A stretch of DNA of 60,140 bases, taken from the NCBI GenBank assembly GCA_019634415.1, contig JAHQVJ010000081.1, positions 1-60,140 on the forward strand, written 5' to 3'. The notes below the pieces were generated by a model. That model was not told where the DNA came from, did not search any database, and was given only the letters and a program-made list of their open reading frames with translations. The first letter of the stretch is position 1. Every line of letters starts with the position of its first letter. The position numbers were made by a program, and so were the translations under genes. Origin of the DNA: Myxococcales bacterium (lineage in GTDB: Bacteria > Myxococcota_A > UBA796 > GCA-2862545). Shown here in pieces: positions 16,979 through 24,287 of this stretch.

Positions 16979-17863
16979 TCACTCGCGCGACGCCTGTAGG
17001 TCGCTCACCGCCCGAAGCGCCCGCTGGGCTGCCTGTACCGTTCCCACGGCCCCGAGGCGTGCCACCAACGAGTCCGTCCGGACCGGGTGGGAGCGATCCG
17101 CGTAGCGCTCCAGGGCACGGGCCATCGCGTCGGGATCGTGGAGCAGCGGGTGCAGCTCGACGAGCAGCTCGCCATAGAACCAGCGGTGGATGAGCCGCTC
17201 ACGCTCGATGTCGAGAAAGCTCACCTGCCACCGAGGCCCCTCCCCCAGCAGCTGCGCATGCTGGGCATCCATGTGGGCGATGACCAGGTCGAAGCAGTAG
17301 GCTTCGTGGGCCAAGGCGGAGAAGACGTGCTGCGTGGTGGGTCGAGCGTCCCGGAGCGGCACGTCGTCCTCGGCAAGCTCTGCCGCCAACGTGGCCCCCA
17401 TCAGCACGTTGACCAGCTCGCCCTGCTGAAGCCGCACCGACAGCTGGCGAGCGGCGTCGGATCGACCAGCCATGTGCAAGATCCGTCCGGCCTGGAAGAC
17501 GTGGGCTGCGCCGACCTCGGGCGGTGGCACCTCTTCGAGGGCCTCCGCCAGCACGCATCCTCCGATGGGCACCTCGGAGCCCTCGTCGTACCACTGCACC
17601 ACACGAGCCTGGACCGCGGCCGACGCCGGCCGATCCTCCGTGGGGAGATCGCGCAGCGCTCGAACGGTACGGGCAGAGGCTCGGGGTACCTCGGACCGAG
17701 TGGGCATCCACTGCTCGGCACTTGCCCAGGTGCGCTGGATGTCGGCCTCGGGACGCTGCAGCGGTCGTACGTAGGGCCACAGAGAGCTGAGTAGCATCGC
17801 TGCCAGGACCCCCACGAGGACGAGGAGCAGCACGGCAGCCACCACCATCCCCCACGCACGCAT
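16979..17863 (-). CDS. Membrane-anchored hypothetical protein
   Basis: A 294-aa protein I do not recognise. One TM helix lies at about residues 5-27 (VVAAVLLLVLVGVLAAMLL). The rest, largely alpha-helical, faces the periplasm and includes helical pairs that could be a TPR-like solenoid (EALEEVPPPEVGAAHVFQAG, SDAARQLSVRLQQG). It is the last gene of a three-gene minus-strand operon, starting 19 bases after the previous stop, with a MopE-repeat lipoprotein first. It probably works in the envelope with those two. It is convergent with lgt, with 6 bases between stops. Confidence 0.65.
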   Translation of the reverse strand: MRAWGMVVAAVLLLVLVGVLAAMLLSSLWPYVRPLQRPEADIQRTWASAEQWMPTRSEVPRASARTVRALRDLPTEDRPASAAVQARVVQWYDEGSEVPIGGCVLAEALEEVPPPEVGAAHVFQAGRILHMAGRSDAARQLSVRLQQGELVNVLMGATLAAELAEDDVPLRDARPTTQHVFSALAHEAYCFDLVIAHMDAQHAQLLGEGPRWQVSFLDIERERLIHRWFYGELLVELHPLLHDPDAMARALERYADRSHPVRTDSLVARLGAVGTVQAAQRALRAVSDLQASRE

Positions 17864-17882
17864 AGGCTCTCCAGGAGAAAGC

Positions 17883-18758
17883 CTATTCCACCAACAGTCC
17901 CGCTGCTCCCACCCCTAGCGACGCTCCCCCCAGGAAGCCGCTGGCGATCACGAGGGAGTTGGTGCGTTGCCGGATGTCTTGCAGCTCGGTGTCCGGTGTG
18001 GCGGGGTCGCGGTACCGGGCTTGTGCGACGCCCGCCAGCCCGTACAGCACCCCACTGACCACCAGCCCGGATGCCGACGCCACGAGCAGCGGCGCTCGAG
18101 CGTTCGCCCGAGGCTCTGGCAGCTCGAGCAGTGGGTCGACGGGTGCGACGGGCTGCACCTTGGCCACGTCGGGCGTGACCTCCGCAGCCACGGCGTAGGG
18201 CGGCAGTGGCTGCTCGGGCATCACATAGGCCGTCCACCGCACGTGGCCGTCATCGGCGAGCAGCTGCACGAGGGTGGGCCAGTCCGCAGGGCGATGCCGA
18301 CCCTGCCGCCCGTCGAACCGCAGCACCCCGGACGCCGGGGCCTCCACCACGTCCACGTCTCCCGTGGCGAGATCCATGGCGGAGTACTGCAGCCGCACGG
18401 GATGACCTTGGGGGATCAGCGCGCTGGGAAAGGTGTACGCCGGCTCGATGGACCGAGCCGCAGCGAACCGGGCGGCAGCGGCGGGGTCCCGATCGCCGAC
18501 GGCCCGGACGCCGAGCGCCCGGTGGACCTCGGCGGCCTGATGGCGCGACAGCGGCTCACTAAGACACGGGATCGCAGCTTGGATGGCGTCGGTGGCATCC
18601 ACGAAGCGGGCCGATTCGAGGTGCTCCAGCGCCCACATGGCCTCCTGGAGGCTCGACTGCAGGGCAGAGGTGCTCACGGCGGCCTGACACTCCGAGGCGC
18701 GAGCGTCGAGGGTCCCGAGCGCGAGGCATGCGGGGAGGGCCCAGATCAGTCGTCGCAT
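17883..18758 (-). CDS. Exported two-TM envelope protein (paralogue of 55663-56460)
   Basis: A 291-aa protein of unknown function with a cleavable signal (ALPACLALGTLDARA). A helical repeat-like domain follows (about 25-110, with IPCLSEPLS and a GDRDPAAAARFAAA helix), then a beta-rich middle (VLRFDGRQG), a Pro-rich linker and a C-terminal membrane part with GVLYGLAG and a second hydrophobic segment. Every one of these blocks recurs in the same order in the protein at 55663-56460. Its start overlaps the stop region of the MopE gene by 13 bases, so the two are co-translated. It may be an accessory protein that places the MopE lipoprotein in the envelope; that is inference. Confidence 0.65.
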   Translation of the reverse strand: MRRLIWALPACLALGTLDARASECQAAVSTSALQSSLQEAMWALEHLESARFVDATDAIQAAIPCLSEPLSRHQAAEVHRALGVRAVGDRDPAAAARFAAARSIEPAYTFPSALIPQGHPVRLQYSAMDLATGDVDVVEAPASGVLRFDGRQGRHRPADWPTLVQLLADDGHVRWTAYVMPEQPLPPYAVAAEVTPDVAKVQPVAPVDPLLELPEPRANARAPLLVASASGLVVSGVLYGLAGVAQARYRDPATPDTELQDIRQRTNSLVIASGFLGGASLGVGAAGLLVE

Positions 18759-19768
18759 GGCAGCTCGTCGAACTGGGTGTCGCAGTCGTCGTCGATCCCG
18801 TTGTCGCAGATCTCGGGGGCGCCGGGATTCACCGAGGCAAGGCCATCGTCACAGTCCGAGGGACTGCAGCTCGCTCCGTCCGGAGGCCGGTCGCAGGGGT
18901 CGCCGAGCCCGGTGTCGCCGGAGTCCAGGGGCTGGGGGCACAGATCCACGGATCGCAACGGGTCGCCGTACCCGTCGCCGTCGTCGTCGACGTAGTAGCG
19001 CGTGGCATCGGTGGCATCGACGTCGGTCTGGAGGTCGCAGTCGTCGTCGATCCCGTTGCACAGCTCCTCGGCTCCGGGGTGCACGGCGGGATCCTGGGGC
19101 GCACAGTCGCCCCCTTCCACCACCCAGGTCCCCGTCACGGGGGGCTCGCACGCCTGCAGGGAGGATCCGTCGGCACCGTAGCCGTCACCGTCCACGTCGA
19201 CGTACCAGGTGAGCAGCACCACGCGTGGATCGGCGTCGTCGATGCCGTCGGCGCAGTTGTCGTCGATCCCGTTGCAGATCTCGTCCGCGTCGGGGTGCAC
19301 GGAGGGATCGGTGTCGTCGCAGTCACCGGAGGAAGGCGTGTACCCGTCCGGGCGCCCGCAGGCACGCTCGGTGGAGGTCAGCGACCCGTGGCCATCGCCG
19401 TCGGCGTCCTCGTACCAGGTGAGCAGCGACAGGTCTTCGTCCAGCGCTCGATCACAGTCGTTGTCGACGCCATCGCACCGCTCCGAGGCACCGGGATGCG
19501 TGGCATCGTCGGTGTCGTCACAGTCGCTGTCGTCCTCGACGAACCCCTCGGGCGCGTGGCAAGCGACGGTGGGCATGGCCGGGTCACCGTAGGAGTCGCC
19601 ATCGGCATCGGCGTAGAAGGTGCGCAACACCGCACGCGCCACGTCGGCGTCGTCGCAGTCCGCGGGCCGCTCCACCCCATCTCCGTCGGCGTCCCAGCGC
19701 GCGGCGCGCTCCGCTTCCGTCACGTAGAAGCAGCTGCTCGTCCACAAGATGAGGGACACCCAGGTCAT
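18746..19768 (-). CDS. MopE-type putative metal-binding repeat lipoprotein
   Basis: A 340-aa exported protein made of repeated MopE-like motifs (PF11617 type). Each unit reads roughly DxDGDGYG - C - GDCDDTDPxVHPGAxExCNGIDDDCD, and about six units are present. The Asp clusters and paired Cys suggest calcium or other metal binding with disulfides, on the cell surface. The leader MTWVSLILWTSSC has a plausible lipobox. The ATG at 19768 is chosen over 19798 because it gives a proper signal. It is the first gene of the operon, upstream of the two-TM protein and the membrane-anchored protein. Confidence 0.85.
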   Translation of the reverse strand: MTWVSLILWTSSCFYVTEAERAARWDADGDGVERPADCDDADVARAVLRTFYADADGDSYGDPAMPTVACHAPEGFVEDDSDCDDTDDATHPGASERCDGVDNDCDRALDEDLSLLTWYEDADGDGHGSLTSTERACGRPDGYTPSSGDCDDTDPSVHPDADEICNGIDDNCADGIDDADPRVVLLTWYVDVDGDGYGADGSSLQACEPPVTGTWVVEGGDCAPQDPAVHPGAEELCNGIDDDCDLQTDVDATDATRYYVDDDGDGYGDPLRSVDLCPQPLDSGDTGLGDPCDRPPDGASCSPSDCDDGLASVNPGAPEICDNGIDDDCDTQFDELPCDD

Positions 19769-19838
19769 GTCTGTGGCGTATCGGGATCCCCCGACCACCC
19801 GGTGTCACCACGGTGTTGGTGCCCCACACGGCGCCAGG

Positions 19839-19907
19839 TGGGTCCCCATCGGCTCGGGAAAGAAGGCCCAAAAAGTGAAGATGTCGATCGCGAGCCGATG
19901 GGACCCA
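19839..19907. repeat. Long inverted repeat
   Basis: TGGGTCCCCATCGGCTCG at 19839-19856 is the reverse complement, with one extra C, of CGAGCCGATGGGACCCA at 19891-19907. The 34-base spacer is purine-rich. It could be a stem-loop RNA, a mobile-element remnant or an operator. Confidence 0.7.
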
Positions 19908-20040
19908 GAAGGCCGTGGCAAACGCGAATCCAGCTGCAAGGGACGTGCCGCGATGCCCCCTGCGCATTGCCGGCGTAGACCCGAGCTCAGGTACTGGAGC
20001 AGCGACATTGATGCCGCACACCGCTGGAACCCCACCCGAC

Positions 20041-20083
20041 TTCGTCGCACGACGATTCCCTTTGCCCCTCGGCTTCCACTGCG
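20041..20083 (+). repeat. Dispersed 43-bp repeat, copy C (degraded, intergenic)
   Basis: Shares CGATTCCCTT and flanking positions with copies A and B, roughly three quarters of positions by eye. Confidence 0.5.
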
Positions 20084-20175
20084 AGATGGCCCCTCGGTCG
20101 ATTTCCTCGAATTTCTCTGTCACCAACCACGAAGGCTGCCCGTTGCCTGGATGAACCTCCACCCAGGAATTGGCT

Positions 20176-22575
20176 ATGACCACCACCCATCCCATGACAT
20201 CCATCGATCCGAACACCCTCGGCTGCCGCCTGGTGGCCACCGACGGACGCGCCTTGCCGCTGCGCAGCGTGGACGTCGCCGTGTCTGCGGGGCGCGGACT
20301 GGCCTCGGTACAGCTCACGCAGCGCTTCGTGAATCCCCACGCGGAGCCGCTGGCAGCCACCTACCAGCTCCCCCTCCCGGCAGACGGAGCCGTGGTCGGC
20401 TTCTCCTTCGTCATCGACGGCCGCCGCGTGGTGGGCCGCGTGGAGAAGCGCGCCGACGCCCGCGCCGCCTTCGAGCGAGCGCTGGTGGAGGGTCGCACGG
20501 CAGGGCTGCTCGAGCAAGAGCGCAGCAGCGTGTTCACGCAGGAGCTGGCCAACCTACTGCCGGGCGCCCACGTGGAGGTGACGCTGGAGGTGGAGCAGCC
20601 CCTGGTCTGGCGCGACGACGGCTGGGAGTGGCGCTTCCCCACGGTGGTGGCGCCGAGGTTCCTCGGCACCACCACGCCCGACGCCGATCGGATGACGGTG
20701 GACGTGGCCGACACCCCGCCGGCCATTCCCTGCACCGTGCGCACCCACATCGCAGACACCCTCACGGGCGCCCCCACCTCTTCGTCCCACGGCGTGGAGC
20801 AGCAAGGCAGCACGGTCACCCTGCGCGGCACGCTGGACCGAGACGTCGTGTTGCGCTGGCCGGTGGCCTCGGCAGCCCCCGGCGTGGACCTCGAGACCTG
20901 CTGGCTCGACGGCCACGACCGCGGGTACGGGCTCCTCACGGTGGTACCGCCCGAGCGCGCGCACCCCGCAGCCCCCGTCGCGCGAGATCTGATCCTGCTG
21001 CTGGACACCTCGGGCTCCATGGGTGGCGCGCCCCTGGCACAGCTGAAGGCCTTCAGCCGCGCACTGGTTCGGGGCCTGCGCCCCGGGGACCAGCTCGAGA
21101 TGATCGAGTTCTCCCGCAGGCCCAACCGCTTCTCGCCAGCGCCCGTGCGCATCGACGAGGCGGTGCGCGCCGAGGCGTTGGCCTGGATCGACGGCTTGGT
21201 GGCCAGCGGCGGCACCCACATGCACGACGCCATCCGCGCCGCCACCGCCACGCTGCGCGACGAAGCCCAGCGCCAGGTGGTGCTCGTGACGGACGGCCTC
21301 ATCGGCTTCGAGCACCAGATCGTGGGCCACGTGATCGAGTCGCTGCCCACGGCCTGCCGCGTGCACACCGTGGGGATCGGCAGCGCGCCGAACCGCTCGC
21401 TGACGGGGCCGGTGGCGCTGGCCGGGGGTGGGTACGAGGCCATCGTGGGCCCCTCGGATCCGGTGGAACCAGCGGTGCAGCAGCTGCTTGCCCGCACCTC
21501 GGATCCGCTGGTGGTCGACGTGACGCTGCAAGGTCCAGCGCTGCTGGAGCTCGCGCCGCTGCGGCTGCCGGATCTGATGGCTGGCAGCCCCAGTCGGATC
21601 GCGCTGTCGCTGCGTGCAGAAGGCGGCCAGCTCACCCTGCGCGGCCGGACGGCGGACGGCGCGTTCGCCGAGACGATCCACGTGCCTGCACGCGCCGTCG
21701 ACACCTCGGCTCGGCGAGTGGTGGCCACCCGCTTCGCGCGCGACCGCGTGGAGGCCCTGGAGATGCGCGTAGCGGCTCAGCAGCCCAAGGAGGCACTGGA
21801 TGCCGAGATCGAAGCCCTGGGCTTGCGGCACCAGATCGCCACGCGGCTGACGTCGTGGGTGGCGGAGACGACGGAAGCGACCGTGGATCCGAGCGCACCG
21901 AGCCGGCACGAGCGCATTCCGCAGGCACTCCCCCATGCGATGTCCGCCGAGGGTCTTGGGCTGCGTCCCGCGGTGGCCGCGGCCCCTGGCGCCCGCAAAC
22001 AAGTCCGAGGACAGCGCCGCCCGGCCCCCAAGCCCTCGGCGGCCAAGGAGATGTCTGCCTTCGGCGGGGAAGCCCGGCGCCCCAAGCGGCACGAGCGCCC
22101 TCGTCGGAAGGGGCGCGAGCGCTCCCGGGGCGGCGAGGGGCTGAAGCCACCGGCCCCTCGGGGTCACATCGATCGCCTCGAGCCGGTGTCGATGGACGAC
22201 GACGAGTCGTTCGCGGACGGGTTCGGTGCCGCTCCCGAGGAGGTGCGCGCGGACGAGGAGAAGGTCGCCTCCATCGCCCCCGCCGAGCCCGTGCCGCACC
22301 AGCCGGCCCTCCGACTGCAGGCCCGCGTGCGAAGCCACAGCGGCGGCTTGTTGGTCCTGGAGGTCGTGCTACCCCACGATCTGGACTGGAGCGCCCAGGG
22401 CCGATTGGTGGCCCAGGGGCCCGACGGCGCCACCCACGAGCTGACGGCGGAGCCCGGCACCACGCGACCCGGCGCCCTCGCAGCCGGGCTCGTGGCCAGG
22501 CTCGTGGTGCGCTGGCAGGGAGATCTGCCGCGGACCATCGCCGCCGCTTCCATGATCCTGGAGATCGTGGCCTGA
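20176..22575 (+). CDS. VIT and von Willebrand A domain protein
   Basis: A 799-aa protein resembling inter-alpha-trypsin-inhibitor heavy chains in layout. The VIT domain lies at about residues 15-145 (VQLTQRFVNPHAEPLAATYQ, YQLPLPADGAVVGF). A VWA domain at about 275-445 has an intact MIDAS (LLLDTSGSMGG) for a divalent cation. Then come a linker with basic Lys/Arg and Pro tracts and a short C-terminal beta domain. There is no obvious signal peptide, so it may act in the cytoplasm. The ATG at 20176 has AGGA 7 bases upstream. The last base of its stop is the first base of the sigma-factor ATG (TGATG). Confidence 0.87.
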   Translation: MTTTHPMTSIDPNTLGCRLVATDGRALPLRSVDVAVSAGRGLASVQLTQRFVNPHAEPLAATYQLPLPADGAVVGFSFVIDGRRVVGRVEKRADARAAFERALVEGRTAGLLEQERSSVFTQELANLLPGAHVEVTLEVEQPLVWRDDGWEWRFPTVVAPRFLGTTTPDADRMTVDVADTPPAIPCTVRTHIADTLTGAPTSSSHGVEQQGSTVTLRGTLDRDVVLRWPVASAAPGVDLETCWLDGHDRGYGLLTVVPPERAHPAAPVARDLILLLDTSGSMGGAPLAQLKAFSRALVRGLRPGDQLEMIEFSRRPNRFSPAPVRIDEAVRAEALAWIDGLVASGGTHMHDAIRAATATLRDEAQRQVVLVTDGLIGFEHQIVGHVIESLPTACRVHTVGIGSAPNRSLTGPVALAGGGYEAIVGPSDPVEPAVQQLLARTSDPLVVDVTLQGPALLELAPLRLPDLMAGSPSRIALSLRAEGGQLTLRGRTADGAFAETIHVPARAVDTSARRVVATRFARDRVEALEMRVAAQQPKEALDAEIEALGLRHQIATRLTSWVAETTEATVDPSAPSRHERIPQALPHAMSAEGLGLRPAVAAAPGARKQVRGQRRPAPKPSAAKEMSAFGGEARRPKRHERPRRKGRERSRGGEGLKPPAPRGHIDRLEPVSMDDDESFADGFGAAPEEVRADEEKVASIAPAEPVPHQPALRLQARVRSHSGGLLVLEVVLPHDLDWSAQGRLVAQGPDGATHELTAEPGTTRPGALAAGLVARLVVRWQGDLPRTIAAASMILEIVA

Positions 22576-23135
22576 TGGATCTCGACGTCCACCTGCCGGA
22601 GATCGCGCGCGGAGACGCCTCGGCGTTCGCCGCGTGGCTGGCCCACGCCGAGGCGCCCGTGCGGCGCTCGCTGGCCTCCTTCGCCGGGACGGTGGACGTC
22701 GAGGCGGTGCTGCAGGAGGCGCTGCTGCGCACCTGGCAGGTGGCGCCGAAGGTGCGGCCGGACGGCCGCCCCAACGCCCTGCTCCGCTTGGCCCTGCGCA
22801 TCGCCCGCAACGCCGCCATCGACGAGGTGCGGCGTGCGCGGGTGGTGCCCATGGATGCTGCCGATCTGCAGCGCCAGCTCGACGCCGAGGGCGTGGAGGT
22901 GGCGCCGCCCGATCCGCTGCTGCGGGAGGCCCTCGAGACCTGTCGCGGCAAGCTCCCAGCACAGCCGGGCAAGGCCATGAACGCGCGCTTGGCAGCCTCG
23001 GCAGGGCGAACGGATCGGGAGCTTGCGGCCTCCGTGGACATGCAGCTGAACACGTTCCTCAAGAACGTCGGTCGCGCGCGTCGTTTCCTCGTGGAGTGCT
23101 TGGCGCGAGCGGGCGTTATCCTGGAGATCACATGA
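22575..23135 (+). CDS. ECF-type sigma factor embedded in the VWA operon
   Basis: A 186-aa sigma-70 family protein. Region 2 is recognisable (AEAPVRRSLASFAGTVDVEA, VLQEALLRTWQVAPK, LLRLALRIARNAAIDEVRRA). Region 4 is weaker (GRTDRELAASVDMQLNTFLK, NVGRARRFLVECLARAG). No anti-sigma with a TM segment is encoded nearby; instead it is flanked by overlap on both sides, with the VWA gene before and an 84-aa protein after. That packing suggests that the neighbours control it or are its targets. It could also have lost sigma function, given the divergent region 4. Confidence 0.75.
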   Translation: MDLDVHLPEIARGDASAFAAWLAHAEAPVRRSLASFAGTVDVEAVLQEALLRTWQVAPKVRPDGRPNALLRLALRIARNAAIDEVRRARVVPMDAADLQRQLDAEGVEVAPPDPLLREALETCRGKLPAQPGKAMNARLAASAGRTDRELAASVDMQLNTFLKNVGRARRFLVECLARAGVILEIT

Positions 23136-23386
23136 GCCATGACCGCAATGCCCTGATCGAGGAGGTGGTGAGCGCCTGGCGCTCCCGCGATCCCCACGGG
23201 CGCGTCCAGCCCTCGCCGGCGTGGTTCGATCTGCCGGAGGAGGACCGCCGACAGGCCTTCCGCGACACGCTGCAGCAGCGCCGACTCGAGGCGGCCAGCC
23301 ATCCACAGGGCTTGTCCAGCACGGCGCGGGCGGTGCTGGCGCGTCTGGAGCCCCGGAGCCCCGCCCCACCGGGCTCCGATCCGTGA
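23132..23386 (+). CDS. Small unknown protein of the sigma/VWA operon
   Basis: An 84-aa soluble protein, not recognised. It opens MSHDRNALIEEVVSAWR and has a helical, charged core (FDLPEEDRRQAFRDTLQQRR) and a Pro-rich tail. There is no TM segment or signal peptide. Its ATG overlaps the sigma-factor stop as ATGA, and its own stop overlaps the next GTG as GTGA, so the gene is certainly part of the operon. Its size and position make it a candidate regulator or partner of the sigma factor, which is inference. Confidence 0.7.
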   Translation: MSHDRNALIEEVVSAWRSRDPHGRVQPSPAWFDLPEEDRRQAFRDTLQQRRLEAASHPQGLSSTARAVLARLEPRSPAPPGSDP

Positions 23387-23829
23387 GGACCACGCGGCTG
23401 TGCTTCGGGCTGCGCGGCGTCGACGTGGACGCCGCCACCCACACGCTGGCCAGCCTCTTGGCGGTGCACGCCTCCGCCACGCTGCAGGATGCCGGCCCCC
23501 GCGGCTTGTGGGTGCACGGCAGCGACATCACCCTGCGGAGCACGGCCGCTCGCTGGGCGACGGCCCTGGGGCGCGCGGTTCGCCTGTACCGAGTGGATCT
23601 GGAGCCCATCGACGACGAGGGACTACAGGCCACCACCACAGCGGTGGCGCTGCTTCCGAGCGGCGACGTTCAGCCGATCACGGCGGTGGCGGACCGCAAC
23701 TTCGAGCCCCATCCGGGGGAAGATCTGGCCGACCACGCCACGGCGCGCCTGGCGATCCTGCTCGAGATCCACGAGCACCTCGACGACGCCGACTCCCGCT
23801 TCGTGCACCTCGAGAGCGACGACGACTAA
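23383..23829 (+). CDS. Unknown protein, last gene of the VWA/sigma operon
   Basis: A 148-aa soluble protein I do not recognise. It is a mixed alpha/beta chain (LCFGLRGVDVDAATHTLASL, GLWVHGSDITLRS, AVALLPSGDVQPIT) with an acidic tail. The GTG at 23383 overlaps the preceding stop. The longer open reading frame upstream is only the shifted frame of the 84-aa gene. The stop overlaps the convergent VirK-like gene by four bases. Confidence 0.65.
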   Translation: MRTTRLCFGLRGVDVDAATHTLASLLAVHASATLQDAGPRGLWVHGSDITLRSTAARWATALGRAVRLYRVDLEPIDDEGLQATTTAVALLPSGDVQPITAVADRNFEPHPGEDLADHATARLAILLEIHEHLDDADSRFVHLESDDD

Positions 23830-24260
23830 TCGTGCAGCGTGAGCCCGCCGTTCGGGCCCAGCGAGCAGCCGTAGATCTCCTCGCCCAGCACGCGCACCTT
23901 GCGCGGCTCCAGCAGGCGCTTGCTCACCTCCACGCGCAGGTCCTCGTAGACCAGCAGGCGAATCTGCTCCAGCGCATAGCCGTGCCGAGGGTGCAGCACC
24001 CACTGGGTGTGCGACGCTGCCAGGAACCCCGACGGATTGCCCAGGGCCCCCTTCGGCGCGTACTCGAAGCGCTGCAGCGGCACGCCCGCCGTGACCTGGG
24101 GCCCGGGCTCGCTGTTGCGCAGGCACTGGCCGTAGCGAATCACCGCACGCAGCGACGCCCCCGACGACAGCTGAGACACCGCCTCCGAGAACGACAGAGG
24201 AGCCGACGCATCGTCGCCGGCCAACGACAAGGACGCCAGCAGCAGCGAGGTCGTGAGCAT
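23826..24260 (-). CDS. VirK-like exported protein
   Basis: A 144-aa secreted protein with a short signal peptide (LTTSLLLASLSLAG). The body follows the VirK family pattern: a helix with a 'gkslravi.Y..C' strand (LRAVIRYGQC), a variable loop, FEYAPKGALG, a strand pair beginning SHTQWVLH, and a closing Cys (YGCSLGPNGG) that would pair with the first. VirK proteins are small periplasmic proteins of plant-associated and other bacteria with no established mechanism. I identify it from the pattern only. Confidence 0.55.
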   Translation of the reverse strand: MLTTSLLLASLSLAGDDASAPLSFSEAVSQLSSGASLRAVIRYGQCLRNSEPGPQVTAGVPLQRFEYAPKGALGNPSGFLAASHTQWVLHPRHGYALEQIRLLVYEDLRVEVSKRLLEPRKVRVLGEEIYGCSLGPNGGLTLHD

Positions 24261-24287
24261 GCCGCACCCTACCAGGCCGCTGGGCTG

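Larger units (their letters stand above)
19799..20175. other. Intergenic region with long inverted repeat and repeat copy C
   Basis: A 377-bp non-coding stretch between divergent genes. It contains a 17-18 bp inverted repeat (19839-19907), a degraded copy of the dispersed 43-bp repeat (about 20041-20083) and the AGGA ribosome-binding site of the VIT/VWA gene. No gene is supported. Confidence 0.6.

Noticed and set aside
19749..22574. A long plus-strand open frame running into the sigma factor from upstream
   Set aside because: It is the shifted frame of the VIT/VWA gene: Arg/Gly/Ala-rich without domains. Only the part from 22575 is a real gene.
23221..23382. Upstream extension of the 148-aa protein to 202 aa
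   Set aside because: The extension is a shifted frame of the 84-aa gene. The GTG overlapping that gene's stop fits the operon pattern.
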